From positions 188,001 to 252,000 of the forward strand of contig JAJEKV010000104.1 in assembly GCA_021234155.1 (NCBI GenBank): a stretch of DNA of 64,000 bases, read 5' to 3'. This stretch comes from Isoetes taiwanensis (taxonomy: Eukaryota > Streptophyta > Lycopodiopsida > Isoetales > Isoetaceae). The notes beneath the pieces are model-generated. The model saw nothing but the letters and a program-made list of their open reading frames with translations, did no database searches and was not told where the DNA came from. Numbering within the stretch: position 1 is the stretch's first letter; each line of letters opens with the position of its first letter. Positions 23,451 through 35,100 of this stretch are shown here, in pieces. The position numbers and the translations under genes are program-made.

Positions 23451-23944
23451 TATATATATACATATCAACTAGCTCGATCTTAGACTTAGTGGGAGGACCG
23501 TGTACAGGAAGTCCAAGAGCTTTGTGCTAGTTTCTCAGTTGCTGAAATCTTCTCAAGGAGAGGCTCCCTATAGACCATATTAGCAATAATGTGGCCGAAA
23601 TGTGAAATGTTATTTTTATAACATAAGGTTTGCAATGGTTTAATTGGGGTATTCGTATGTGGAATGTTATTTTGCTGACGGTGGCAAGGGGGATTCGAAA
23701 CCCTAGAATATTGGGCGAGCGTCTTGTGCCTGGTTGGCCAGAACTGTGAGTGCCGCCTTAGGGTGCTCCAGGGATGGCGAAGCTGCTGGGGTCGGAGGCC
23801 CTGATGTGTCGTGGCTGTGGGCTGTTGCTTTTTTTGGAATTCTGGATAAGTTGGGGTCAGGTTCGTTGGTGGGGAGCGGAGGTGGAGTGTTCTCGAAGGG
23901 GAGATGGGTAAGCCGGCCGTGGTGTTTTCGGGGCTTTTGTTTTT

Positions 23945-25397
23945 GTGTGTGAGAGTCCTGGTTGCTCTGTCCCTGGTTCTGTGAGCCACATCATAAACCT
24001 GAGTTCTTTCAATTCCCAAGAGAATGGTCGTGGTTTTTCTGCTGAGCAGGACTGGAATCTTATAGATGTGAGTGTCACCTTAGGTCCGTCTGGGCAAGAT
24101 GTGCCCATGAGCTTTTATGATGGTCTTGTGGGATTTTGCAATCGGAGGTGTGTTACTGGAGTTGTGGCCATGGAGCGTGGTGCTACTGTAGATCATTTGC
24201 ATTGTCAGGCTGTGTTTAGAGCCCGGTTTAAAAGTCCTAGGGCCATGAATGATGCCATAAAAAAAGATTTTAATTGGGTTTATAAGCCTCCTGGTGTGAT
24301 ATTGGTGTGTAAAGCCCTCAAGAACACTTGTCTTCATTGTTTTGAGGGTATGATTGGGTATTGTATGAAGGATGTGGGAAAGGTTCATTATGTCTGCCAT
24401 CTTCATAATGTGAGCGAGGCTGCCATCGAGAAAGGTAAGGATTTGTATTTGAGATGGGGAGCTGGTGATACGAAAAACTTAGTTGTTCTTGATAACAAAA
24501 ACTTGTTGAATCGAGCTGCCCATTTTGTAAACTATCACGGGAACCGTAGATTGACTGCTAGCTTGTTGTATACACTGGCCAGAATGATTCGTTCTGGAAA
24601 ATTTACATTGTCCAGTTCTTGGATTATCCCTTCTAATACTGCCCATATTAATGAGCACCGTGTCCGGGCTGCATGGAGGGTCCTGTTGAATCCTAGTCAC
24701 TGCATGCCATCGGATATGAGGACAATTTTGTTTGGGCTGCCAGCAGGTTTTGTACCTGTGGAACGGAATGGGCCTGGGAGGAGGCGGTATTGTGATGATG
24801 CTATTCCTATTGATGAACAAGATAATAACTTTGAGGATATTCATGATGATTCTTATAGTGGAGACAGTGATGGTGTTGTCATTCTTGAGCCTGGTGTGGA
24901 TTTCATCCCTGTGCACAAGGGTGATTGTACCATGGCTGTTGGGTGATGATCTTGGTTGCATCTTCATTGTACATTTGGGTTTGTTTTCATGGCTTTCTTT
25001 GTTTTTAGTTGCAGGGAATATGGAGACTGATGGGGAACCAGTTGCTGGCGTGGAGCAACCTGTTGTGTCTCTGCCTGACTCTTTCATTTCTTCTGCTGTA
25101 GAAGCATCCCATCCAGACCCTGTTGTATTCTCGGCTGAGCCTGAGGCAGTGTTTTGTGCTCAAGAGTTTGTTAATAGCATTATCCAGGTTGGAACTGAGG
25201 CGCATAGGATTGCGGCATCCTTGCGTTTGCTCAGGCGGCAGCTTAGAGGGTTTTATGCCTCAATTCACAATGTCATATCTGCTGTGGAGTGGGATCAGAT
25301 GGAGGTGCCCGTTTCTGAGTTGCACATCTTGCGCTCTCATATGAGCTTTGCGAGGGTCTTGCTTGTGCAAGAAATACGGCAACTAGGAACTTATTAG
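23945..25397 (+). CDS. Rep-like HUH endonuclease of the transposon (two exons)
   Basis: Exon 1 (23945-24920) and exon 2 (25015-25397) join through a GTGATT...TTGCAG intron to give an open frame of 452 aa. Rep motifs are in order: a first strand 'LIDVSVTLG'; motif II 'MERGATVDHLHCQAVF', with Glu ahead of the His-Leu-His metal site; and motif III 'YCMKDVGK', the Tyr/Lys nicking motif. This is the layout of HUH nickases that start rolling-circle replication by covalent attachment to DNA. No helicase Walker motif is seen. Exon 2 has a conserved, largely helical segment ('QVGTEAHRIAA', 'LRSHMS', 'ARVLLVQEIRQL') of unknown role. The start codon is uncertain: earlier in-element sequence is also partly open. 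The intron donor is inferred. The enzyme class is an inference from motifs, but a strong one. Confidence 0.8.
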
Positions 25398-25756
25398 GCA
25401 TGCACAGAGTGGCTCCACTATGAACTGATGTCTTTACATGTTGTTCTGTTGGTTTTTGTTTTTGTGTATGGGCTTGAGAATTTGTATTGTGGGAATAATA
25501 GGTATGCTTTTGTTCTAAATGCCGTATTCAATATGTTTCAGCAGGATGGAAATGCTTGACAGATATGGATGCTTTGCTGGCTCTGAATTTGTCACGTGTT
25601 TGCAGTTGTTAAACAGATTTGTGTGGAATGTTATTTTCATGACCTCTTCAATCTGTTTGAGCAGCCTGCTGCTGTATAATGTGGCCGAAATTTTCAATGC
25701 TGTTTTTCAAATTCTGTGCTTCAAACAATATGCTGGTACTGACTTCTTTGGTTTGT

Positions 25757-25862
25757 TAGTGGGCTTCGGGCCCTAAACATACTAGGCATCCCTCTTCTGG
25801 GATTCCTAGTATACTTGGATGAGCGTCGGAACTTCTACTGGGGTTCGACTCCCCAGGCTCAT
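25757..25862 (+). ncRNA. 3' structured end of HUH element, copy 1
   Basis: Three potential hairpins follow one another. GGGC-TTCG-GGCCC at 25760-25773 has a UUCG loop. TACTAGG...CCTAGTA at 25780-25811 has an inner CATCCC/GGGAT stem. A minihelix at 25819-25862 has outer stem ATGAGC/GCTCAT enclosing CTGGGG-TTCGACT-CCCCAG. The last loop fits the tRNA T-loop TTCRANY, and GGTTCGACTCC is a perfect Pol III B-box. All are kept in copy 2. It may act as DNA (nicking or termination site) or RNA; that it is transcribed is not shown. Confidence 0.65.
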
Positions 25863-26057
25863 AATTATTTGTTTGATCAAACTCCCAATTTTGAGATGTT
25901 GTATTTATTCAATGGTTTGGTTGGATCATTGGGGTAAGTCAAATATAGGGGATTTGACCCCATCTTGACTTGCACTTGAGGGCTGGAATTCCGCCCATGG
26001 CATATGCTGTGAAATATGCCAGCATCGGATGGTCCCCAAAAAATAATGGACACCCAA

Positions 26058-26140
26058 ATGATAATAGAATTGAATTGAATTAAATTGATTTTTATGTCCC
26101 AAGGGACCAAAGAGACCAATGGCCTATGGGATCCAATAAA
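26058..26140 (-). mobile_element. LINE 3' end with (CAATT)n tail
   Basis: On the minus strand: GGATCCCATAGGCCATTGG, then GGGACATAAAAATCAATTT and an AATTC microsatellite. This is the shared LINE 3' signature with a different tail repeat. The HUH element ends directly beside the tail. Confidence 0.68.
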
Positions 26141-26436
26141 GGAGGCAAAGCTAGGCTATGGCCTGTGAAGACATTCCGAAAACTCAAAATAAAAACAGCT
26201 AGGAATCTTTCTGGTCTGAGATCTTTCTGCTATGGCTGCCAAAGATCGGCAAGTCTACCATGGCTGTTAAAAACTGGCTATGGCTTTTTAGCAACCTTGT
26301 CAATTTTCAATATCCCTCTCTTCAGCCCCATTTCTGCCCACCAAGTCTGCATAAAAACCTTAAGCCCCATTTCGGGTTCTTTGTCCAACTCTGCAAAAAA
26401 AATCTTCAAGGCTGAGCATGCTTTTAGAACCGATTT

Positions 26437-26600
26437 AGAAGCAGATGGGCTCTGCAGCAAGCAGAAGCGAAATTTCAGATTTCCCTTCAGCAAGATTTAG
26501 AAATTAGAAGCAGACGGGCTCTGCATGATTTCAGCAAGATTTAGAAGCAGACAGGCTCTGCATGCGTTTTAGAAGTAGATGAGCTCTGCAACAAGATTTC
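26437..26600. repeat. Short interspersed repeats (AGAAGCAGAYGGGCTCTGCA)
   Basis: Four close copies of TTTAGAAGCAGAtGGGCTCTGCA-like text occur at about 26437, 26504, 26544 and 26569, mixed with AGCAAGATTT. There is no gene. Confidence 0.7.
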
Positions 26601-26737
26601 AGCTTTCTCAGGTAAGATTCTGTTAGAGTCACATGTGGAAGGAATTTGTGACAATGCTAGAAGCTCTTGCTCTAAACTATTACTTCACCAGCTGATTTCA
26701 ACATCTGTAAGAGATGCACTCACTATTATAGCACAGG

Positions 26738-26867
26738 TTTCATGATCTTGAATGAAAGAAAGGGGAATTTGCTCTCATTCAAAAATAAAGTAATAAAGGA
26801 CATGATGATCTTGAATGAAAGAAAGACGAATTTGCTCTCATTCAAAAATAAAGTAATAAAGGACATG
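26738..26867. repeat. Two-copy tandem duplication, 65 bp
   Basis: GATCTTGAATGAAAGAAAG to AATAAAGGACATGA is present twice, almost identical. Confidence 0.85.
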
Positions 26868-27765
26868 AAGTATTTTTATGCACTTTAAGGATTTGTTATT
26901 ACAAGTATCATGTTCTCGAGGTCATATTTTGACAGATTTCCATGTTTCTAATTTAAGTGGTTTCTTAAAATTGCCGTTTGTTCCATGCCGTGCAAAGGAG
27001 ATAGCCGTACCCGTTCCTTAAGGCTTGCCGTTCCTAAAACTGTTCCATTCTATGCCAACTATGTCAGAAAAAATACACAATGGTTTAACCAAAAGACCAC
27101 GCACAAACATTCCCTATTTTTGAATAAAACATTCCCCCCCAACAGAAAACTTGTAAAAACCATTTGCAAACGTAATGAGAAAGACAATGGAGGAAGTGCA
27201 TTTGAGAATGAAAAAAAAAAACAATCTAGTTCAGAAGTTTAAGAGACCATCCAACATGGTTAAATGATGCGCAATACAAGCACGCATGCCAGAAAAGCAA
27301 CCAAGAAAGCAATGAAAGACTTCAACATCCTTGTGTTGCATAAAACGTTGTGCAATGTGTGCAATGTTCTCTGCTAGTGAGATAACCTTTTATCTTAACA
27401 AAGAAGGATATACATCAGGAAATTGCTATATTTGTAGACGAGATAATAGGCAAGCATGTATCTAGAGCATCCATCTTGTGTGGATGGAAAGAAAACCACT
27501 CGAAGGTTGCAATAGCTAAGCAGAACTAATACCCCCACTAAAAAAAAAAAAAAAAAAAAAAGCTAAACCTCGGCTAGTTGTTTTAGATGTTTGAATGTGT
27601 AGCACAATAACTTGGGGACATAATATGATTATATGCTTTTTCAATATGATGCTCTTATGATTTTGAAGCAGTATACATGGGACGTAGGTATAGTATACTA
27701 TTTGACAAGTTGGCAAGATAGCAGGATCTACTTCACAACAAATCTTGCAATAAACATATTCAAAG
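26868..27765. other. No gene; poly(A) run
   Basis: Contains an A run at about 27541-27562 just downstream of the thaumatin gene, and otherwise AT-rich sequence. It includes the likely 3' untranslated region of the minus-strand thaumatin gene. Confidence 0.4.
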
Positions 27766-28590
27766 CTACAATAAGTCACCAATTGGACAAAATGTTATGG
27801 TGTAATTACTACAAGCTTGGCATGTGGTTATAGTATTAGTGTCATACAAATAGCCACATGCCTCTGGGCAATATTGTTTGAAGACTCGTGAATATTGACT
27901 TGAGTTACATGTTCGTGGACTACCATATTGTCCTGTGCAACAATATGCATCGGTCTTGAATACTTGGCAAGCACTCTTACAACCAACAATGCCCCCCATA
28001 ATTCCATGAGCCTGCAACTCAACAGGGCAATGTAAGTTCATATTATCATGGCAACCAACAGTGTCACACAAATGATTACTGGGGGCAATTCTCATTGGCA
28101 GATTGAAACCATCAATTAAAGAGACACGATAAAAATTAAAACCTTCATATCCATTTAATTTGAACTCTGCTATTGTCATGGGGGGTGTCCCCTTAGTGCC
28201 ATTGCAATTCCACTTTTTATTACAATCTCCTGTCTCACATTGCCCAATACCACTAGTATTGAAATTACACAATGATCGCCCCCAAAATTGTCCAGCCCAT
28301 CCAAATGGCACTTCAACATTTAATGATTGGAATGGAAAAATATGCCCCCCTCCTCCACTAATTTTTGGTTGATAATCATCTGAAATCCATGCTGGCCATA
28401 TAGGAAATAAGCATGCATTGAACAGGCGAATGCTTGTTGTAGCTTCTCCCCCTACACAACATTTGCAATTCTAGATTTTACTAACATGCAAATTTGATGA
28501 ACCATATATTTGCATTACTAAAAAAGCATGATGAATACCGAATCTCGATGTAGATATGCTAAACATTAAATAAAAAAGAATGATAGACAT
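27766..28590 (-). CDS. Thaumatin-like protein (PR-5 family), two exons
   Basis: Exon 1 (28590-28539) encodes the start of a hydrophobic signal peptide, MSIILFYLMFSIS. An 87-bp GT-AG intron follows, and exon 2 (28451-27766) carries the rest. The join is in frame and gives 245 aa, the usual size. The signature 'GIGQCETGDCNKKWNC' fits the thaumatin pattern, followed by 'PPMTIAEFKLNG', 'VSLIDGFNLP', 'GCKSACQVF', 'YCCTGQYG' and a C-terminal 'NYTITFCP'. I count 18 cysteines in the mature part rather than the standard 16. The family secretes disulfide-rich proteins, often induced by stress or pathogens, some with glucan-binding or antifungal action. In the acidic cleft set (REDDD), the usual 'FYDVSL' Asp is Arg here ('FYRVSL'), so classical antifungal activity is doubtful. 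Confidence 0.92.
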
Positions 28591-29196
28591 TGATCCGTCC
28601 ATCTATACCCAATGCAAGATGAGGATAATATATAAGTCGCTCATTCATCTTCAAGTCACGATTCAACGCTTTGATACCTTCTTGCACTTTAAAAGTTCAT
28701 CATAGTTTTTCCATGTGCACAGTTCTATTGCCTTAAACCTACCACTTACATGTCATTTTCCTTGCTTTGGTTAATTAGTAACTAATCCTAGTGTTTCTTT
28801 TAGGTTATACTAATAAATTGGACCCTTAAGGATCTTTAGTGTTGGATGCGTCCTTCAGAACAAATGAATGCTGCATATAAGTCCATTTTACTGCTTTTTA
28901 TAGCTTTTCCAATGGATTTTGTATTTTTCCCTATAACTTTGGACTGCTGAAGCCTAAACCCTTGCACAAAAGAGCAACTTTTGATTGTCTCATGGTAGGC
29001 CTATGTTCCACAAGGTTTAATACAGTGCTTCATTTTATCTACCCTTTTTGATATGGCACTGTATATTTTCGATTAGATTCTGACTTCATTTGTTGCCATG
29101 GTTGAGTGCAGTTCTTATTGTGTAGTGGGTATATATACTTAAGAGGAGTACACTGCAGGCTATCTTATTCACATGGTTGTCAACACATCAATTATA
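28591..29196. other. Intergenic region between two minus-strand genes
   Basis: It should hold the thaumatin-like promoter and the 3' end of the upstream SDR/CIA30 gene. No further ORF or motif is supported. Confidence 0.4.
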
Positions 29197-32100
29197 TCAC
29201 ACTGGTACGCCACTGTCTACCAAGGCTTCCTTGCCTGTGATCCCTTTCTTCAGAAGCTTGAAGTAGCTATTATAATCCTTTTCCGGTGGAGGGTTGTTTG
29301 TATCAATTGTGAACGGTTCACTAAACGGAATTGTGCTCTTGACCTGCGTCAATTGAAAGGAATATCCTGGATGAAGAGCATTATGTCATATATAATAACA
29401 AAGGATTTAAGTTATAAACCTCAAAATTGATATCACAAGCTGCAGGCGAATCCAAAGCTGCCAAGCAAATGCGAGCAATTTCCTCCCTTGATATTTTGCC
29501 CTATAAACAGTTCAACAAAATTACAGCATGTCCAAATAGACATTTTACTTCATTAGAATTAAATCTTGACCTAACTGATTTAGTGCTTAGCTTTAAATAA
29601 AATCCACTGTTATAATCTCACAAAAATATGAATGCATTACAGTAATGTTGTCCCCTTGTTCGAATATGAGATCAGCTCCAGCAGGTTCTTCAGTCAGTGC
29701 ACATGGGCGGACTATAGTGTATGGAATGCCGCTCTCGCGTAAAACATCTTCTCCCTGCAAAAGTTGCATTATGCGCATGCAGAATAATAAGGCAAATAAG
29801 TATGACAAACCTTTAGCTTAAATGTTAGAATGTAGTTAAGCTCCTTATTGAGACGAACTGCTGGAGGTTGCTTGCTCAAATCCAGCCCAGGTCTGTCAGG
29901 TCTTGTGACACCAGCCGAACTAACATGAACAAACCTATTGGATACAACGTGGTCATGGTTAAAAATGCTACTGGGCATCATTCTAACAAACTTCAAAATC
30001 CAAAGTTGACCTTGGAGTTATAGGTTCCTTCAAGTAAGCTTTAATGTGGGCCACTGGAAGTTGGAATGCACCAGGCTCAAAAGTCGGATTGAGTTTCCCA
30101 TCATATTCAAATTTGCTGTACATTAGCTATAAAGGTGAAACAATTATATCAGAGTTGCTAGAAAAACGACAGGAAGATGGCATCAGCTTATATGAATCCA
30201 GAAAAAAAAAAAGGAAGAGAACTTTACCTGTAATGATGTGACTCTTGAACTGTCAAACGATGGAGCATCTTTTGCTGTCCGAGCACGGAATATAGGCATG
30301 AAACTAGAAAAGGGTAGGCGGACCTGGTAGGCAATTAAGTCATTCTTATATGAACATTCAGCATTATACGTGAAGCTAAAGATAAGCTACCTTTTGCCAT
30401 TGTCCTTTCTCTGTATCAAATGAGCTTGTATACCCAATTGCATCCCAGTCTTCGGTGTTGCGGATAACAAATTTGAATCGATGTCCATCACCTTTGAGAT
30501 ATAACTCTACTCCCTCATATGAAGAGAGGTCCAATGATGGAACAAAGTTCTACAAAAGAAGACAACAATTATTACTTCATGTGTTTTGAAAATATTGAAT
30601 AGATTTCTTCAAGGTTTGAAAATCCATGATGCTAGAGCTTTACGTTGTAAACATAAACTAGGTTGTCATTTCAACGTAGCATGGAAGGAAGAATTTACTC
30701 TCTACACAATCCTGCCCTTCCACATATGGACATCAGATTTCTAGAAACCATTCTACAGAATTCAATGAAGTCTTGCCCTTCTTTTGGATAGAAACCCAGA
30801 GAAAACAAACATGCAGATTGTACGTTATTGTGTTAATCAGAATCCAGAATCTTGTAGCATCATATTATTATAGATACCTTGGTTCTGATGCTTGCAAATC
30901 CACCATTGTTATTGGTTGATACAAATCCTGCCAGGGAAAGGAACTTGTCATTCCACATAGACAGAAGACTAGCTTGTATTATGAGCTTCTTCACAAGAAC
31001 AACAGCTTTTTTATGCAAAGACAATTAAAAAGATGGCTATGTTGTACCTTTGAAAAGGCAAACAGGCTTGTCACCATCTTGACCAATCTGCATAGAACTT
31101 TCACTAACACCACCCATAACAACATCGTCAAGAGAACCCCAATCTTGACCTATGAGCTTACCATTTTCTGCGCAGAAACAAGAAGATGAATAATTAGATA
31201 AGATCATTAAGAAGAATTCAGACTCTATACCCTATGCCAAACTGTCCTAGCCTACAAGAAACAAGCAAATACCCCGACATCCCATCTTTGATCATGCTTT
31301 TTGCAGCCCTGCATGCGACATGCATATTATAAATCAAAATGTCATAGGACCTATATGAATATAAGCAGTGCCTACTTTCTGAGCCTAATTGTTGCTTTTT
31401 ATGCTAACAAACAGCAGAAGCTGGAGCTGTTGGCTGAACTTTCAGCCTCCCAATAAAATGTAACTTTTCTATGCAACAATAAACGTGTCACAAAGAAATC
31501 AGTATTCAAATTCTCGAAGAAAATAGCTTTCAAGCCTGTTACTGAGAATAAATAATTTCATATTTTCTATTGCGCTACTATAGTGCAGTTAGATATAACT
31601 TATTTACCACAAAATCTTCTCCCTCCCTCCCTCCCTCATTCCTTTACCTATCCAATTGTAGGCAGAATTATATTGACATATTCAAATATTAATTATTGAC
31701 TCACTGTCAAAGCCCGTCACTATTTTGCCATCTCTGAACCCAATATGATCCTTTACAGCATCAATCAGATTCTTCATTCCAAAATATTCAACTGCTTCAG
31801 GTGTATCTCCTTTGACCTAATGAATACTTCATCTATAAATTTGTCATTTCTAAGTAATAAGAAATATTACAAACTAATATTCGTTGCAGGCATCTCATAC
31901 CTCAGGATCAAAGAACTTAATTCCCTGCATAAAGGACACAAATTGTGAGAATCAATACTGTATCGGGTAGACAAAGCAGAATAACATACCTGATAATATT
32001 TTGCACGATCATCAGTATCGCCTTCTTTTGGGCCAACGATGCAACTTGCTGCATTGATCACCTTTTGTACACCAGTAAAGTACTCGGGCAGTAAGGTGGC

Positions 32101-35100
32101 CCTCTGTGTAATATCTGCAACTACCTGATTCCTTGGCGTACGGGAACTGGGTCATTGAATTTTATAGCAATTTATATGTACATGTGAATAATGCTAAAAC
32201 ATTTGAATGTGACATGAGAAAGTGGGCCTTAATTTAAGTGTCACGGCAACATAGAGGAGCAAATTCTGATGCAATGATGCATGGGAGCTCATTTAAGACC
32301 TTTTCAAAAGTATCCAAAAATTAGTTGGAACTTAAATTGCTACAATGGAACTACCTTGGTAAAACAGATAAAATTTACAAATTCGATTTCACTCATTCAT
32401 TTTGAAAGCAGCGACTGAAATGAGAACTGCAAAAGGCTTTTGTTGGCCCCAGTGGAGTTTTCATAATATAAGACTAATGTATTTCTTTTTAACACTTTGC
32501 TCAAGCCAGCTGATCCATATGGCATATAAGCAGGCTCTTGACCTTGGAGAAGATTGATGGAACCCAACTGGAGAGGCTTCAAATAAAATCAGAAGTAAAC
32601 CATGACATAATGCAGGCAGAATTTTCTGCCAACCCTCTGCAACTTGCTGTTGTTCTCCATAATCATGCGCTCCAGACCTTTGCTGATGTACTACAGGGGC
32701 TTCCCTATTTAGTACATATGTTCTAAAAAGCTTTGACCAAATTGGGTAACGATGGCCGCTCCTCAAGCTGTTCCACAATATGTGGCTTCTCAAAAAACCA
32801 CATTCCACCACTTCATAAGTTAAATATGGTTGTGTTCGACACGATTCACATTTATGTGGCAACAAAAGTTTCTGGACTGCCCATTAAAAGACAATTCTAG
32901 AAGGAATATTTTGACATGGTTTCCTAGATTGTTTTGAAGTAAAGGCATGGCACCAGAGTAACGCAACTTAATAGTAGTGGAATCAAAAGAACCCATCCCT
33001 TCCCTTCCCTTATATATCTATGAACATAAAGAACATAAAGATATATTATTCCAACCGTGACCCATAGAAGGCCAAAAAGGGCTAAGAAACAGGGGGCATA
33101 GGAAATCTTTCTGCAAGAAGAATAAGACTCGTCATGGTAAATAGGACACCAGGACGCTTTTCCAAGCCCAATTGTCTATGTATGTTTATCATTACACATT
33201 GATGAGCCCCCACATTGGTGATTGGGACTATTAAACTTTACCGTCTCCAAAGCATTCATGGCTGGCATTCAATCTTGAGGAGAAGGCCTCTAAGTTTTCT
33301 GAATCATTACATAAAACTGCTCTATATAGCTTTCTTTACAAAGTTCGGCCCAAAAGTCTCAAACTAATAGAGGGCAGATGCCGCAGAATGGGTGAAATGA
33401 CAAAGACTATAAGGCTCTCCATAAACAGCTCAAACATGGATCACAAGTCATCTCAGAAAGCTTATAAATAGACGTCAACAGGAAGAAACAGGCACTTGAA
33501 CAGGAAGTGCGAGAGGACATGCTGAGTCTTCTACATAGCAACAACTCAGCAAAGGTTTTGAAGAAACTAATGTTGAAAAAACCAGCATGCCCACTCATGG
33601 ACCTTCGGGTTTGGAAGTCTTATGCCACATCTCTTTTTGATGTCTCCATGCAAAAGACTGGTGAGGAGCAATAGTTGGTCAGAGGCCAGATTCCTCATCT
33701 TTCTCCTTCATATCACTCCTCCAACGGGCCATTGAGAAACTGAACAAGGGAAAAGCAAAGGACTGCAAGGACCTACAATTGGAACAGGTAATCCATATGT
33801 GCTGGACTCCCAGAGAATTGGTCTTCTAAGGTTATCAAACCAATCTATAAAGCAGGTAATCCCATGAATCCTGGGAATTACTGGTTAATCACGATTGCAA
33901 GAAATGGCCAAGCTATATGGGACTGCTTTATGGCTGAATGCCAATGAACGTGCAAAGGAAAATGCTTTAAGAGCCAGGGGACAAGCTGGATTTCGGAAAA
34001 ACTTCTCCACAATAGCCCATATCTGTACTTTAAGAGCTGTTATTGAGGAAGCAAAAGCTAATAAGAAGAAGGTGTTTTGCTGCTTTGTGGATTTCCGTAA
34101 AGCTTTTGATACAATTTCTAGAATGAGGCTATTTCAGAGGTTGAAACATTTAGGGCTATCAGATAATCTTATTTGGGCAGTTCTCACTCTTTATGAAAAT
34201 GTCTCGGACAGAATTAGGCTACAGAATTAGGCTGGCAAATGGTCGGAGAAGGTGATGAGTACAATTGGGGTAAAGCAAGGCTGCCCTCTCTTACCTATTT
34301 GGTCTCTACATTGATGAGTTAGAAAACTTAATCAATACACTCGGTGGAGAAGGATGTATGCTAGGTCAAGAGTGCATTCCAATCCTGCTCTATGCCGATG
34401 ATGTGGTCTTAATTTCCATGTCTGCTGAGAGACTGCAGAAACAATTATTGGCTTTGGATGCCTTTTGCAAGAAATAGAGTTGCAAGGAAACTTGCAGAAA
34501 ACCAAAGTGACAATTTTCAACACCTCCAGGCCTGTCATGCATCAAAATAAATTTTCCTTCCGAGCGCCACCAGTGGAAACTGTTTCAGCCTACACATACC
34601 TCGGAGTGTAGTTTCCAAGATCGAAGTTTAGTTTAAAAGCAGTAGCACAGAAAAGACTTGCTAAAGGCTACACTTCATGGGCTCTTATCGAGTGACAATG
34701 CTTTCAGGGGCACTTTTATGATGTCAATATTAAACTCTGAATGGAATCAATTCGAGAGACTCCAAATACTAATGGAATGGTCAGGAGCAAACCCTCAGTC
34801 CCAGGTACACAAGGGGGCAAGCAAAGGCTCCCTCACTTGCCGGCATTCAGTTCATCCAAAGCATTGGCCAACTCAGGTAAAGATGGCTGGTTTTCCCGCT
34901 CATGCAAACTGTTCAGCAAAATGGGCTTCTCATATATCACCTCTCACCATCTAAGCACAGTCGCGCAGCTAACAACCATTTAAAACATTATGAGGTAATT
35001 ATGAATTATCATGAATTATGTGCAAGACAAGTGGACCTTTTCGAAAGATCTATCCACCAAAAGGCAAGGACAATTTCTTGAATATATCTGGAGATGGTTC

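Larger units (their letters stand above)
23581..26064 (+). mobile_element. HUH-endonuclease (Rep) transposon, copy 1
   Basis: Boundaries come from comparison with copy 2 (40402-43158, minus). Both begin TAGCAATAATGTGGCCGAAA, and both end with a shared ~200-bp stretch that stops at an AAATGATAA-like sequence. Without its MITE insert, copy 2 is 2496 bp against 2484 bp here. The element encodes one two-exon Rep-like protein and no helicase or polymerase. ATAATGTGGCCGAAATT occurs at the 5' end (23587) and again at 25676, as a subterminal direct repeat. The 3' end carries three hairpins. It is flanked on both sides by LINE 3' ends. It resembles Replitron-type rolling-circle elements; no clear target-site duplication is visible. 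Confidence 0.82.

Noticed and set aside
24479-25087. 202-aa minus-strand ORF over the HUH gene
   Set aside because: Antisense shadow; the plus strand carries the conserved motifs in both copies.
23945-25397. Integrated plant DNA virus Rep
   Set aside because: Spliced gene, shared element ends, subterminal repeats and two dispersed copies favour a transposon; no capsid-like or helicase part is present.
32461-32865. 134-aa minus-strand ORF in the intron of the SDR/CIA30 gene
   Set aside because: In the host gene's sense, but with no recognised domain and not needed to keep the exon chain in frame; probably chance or transposon debris.
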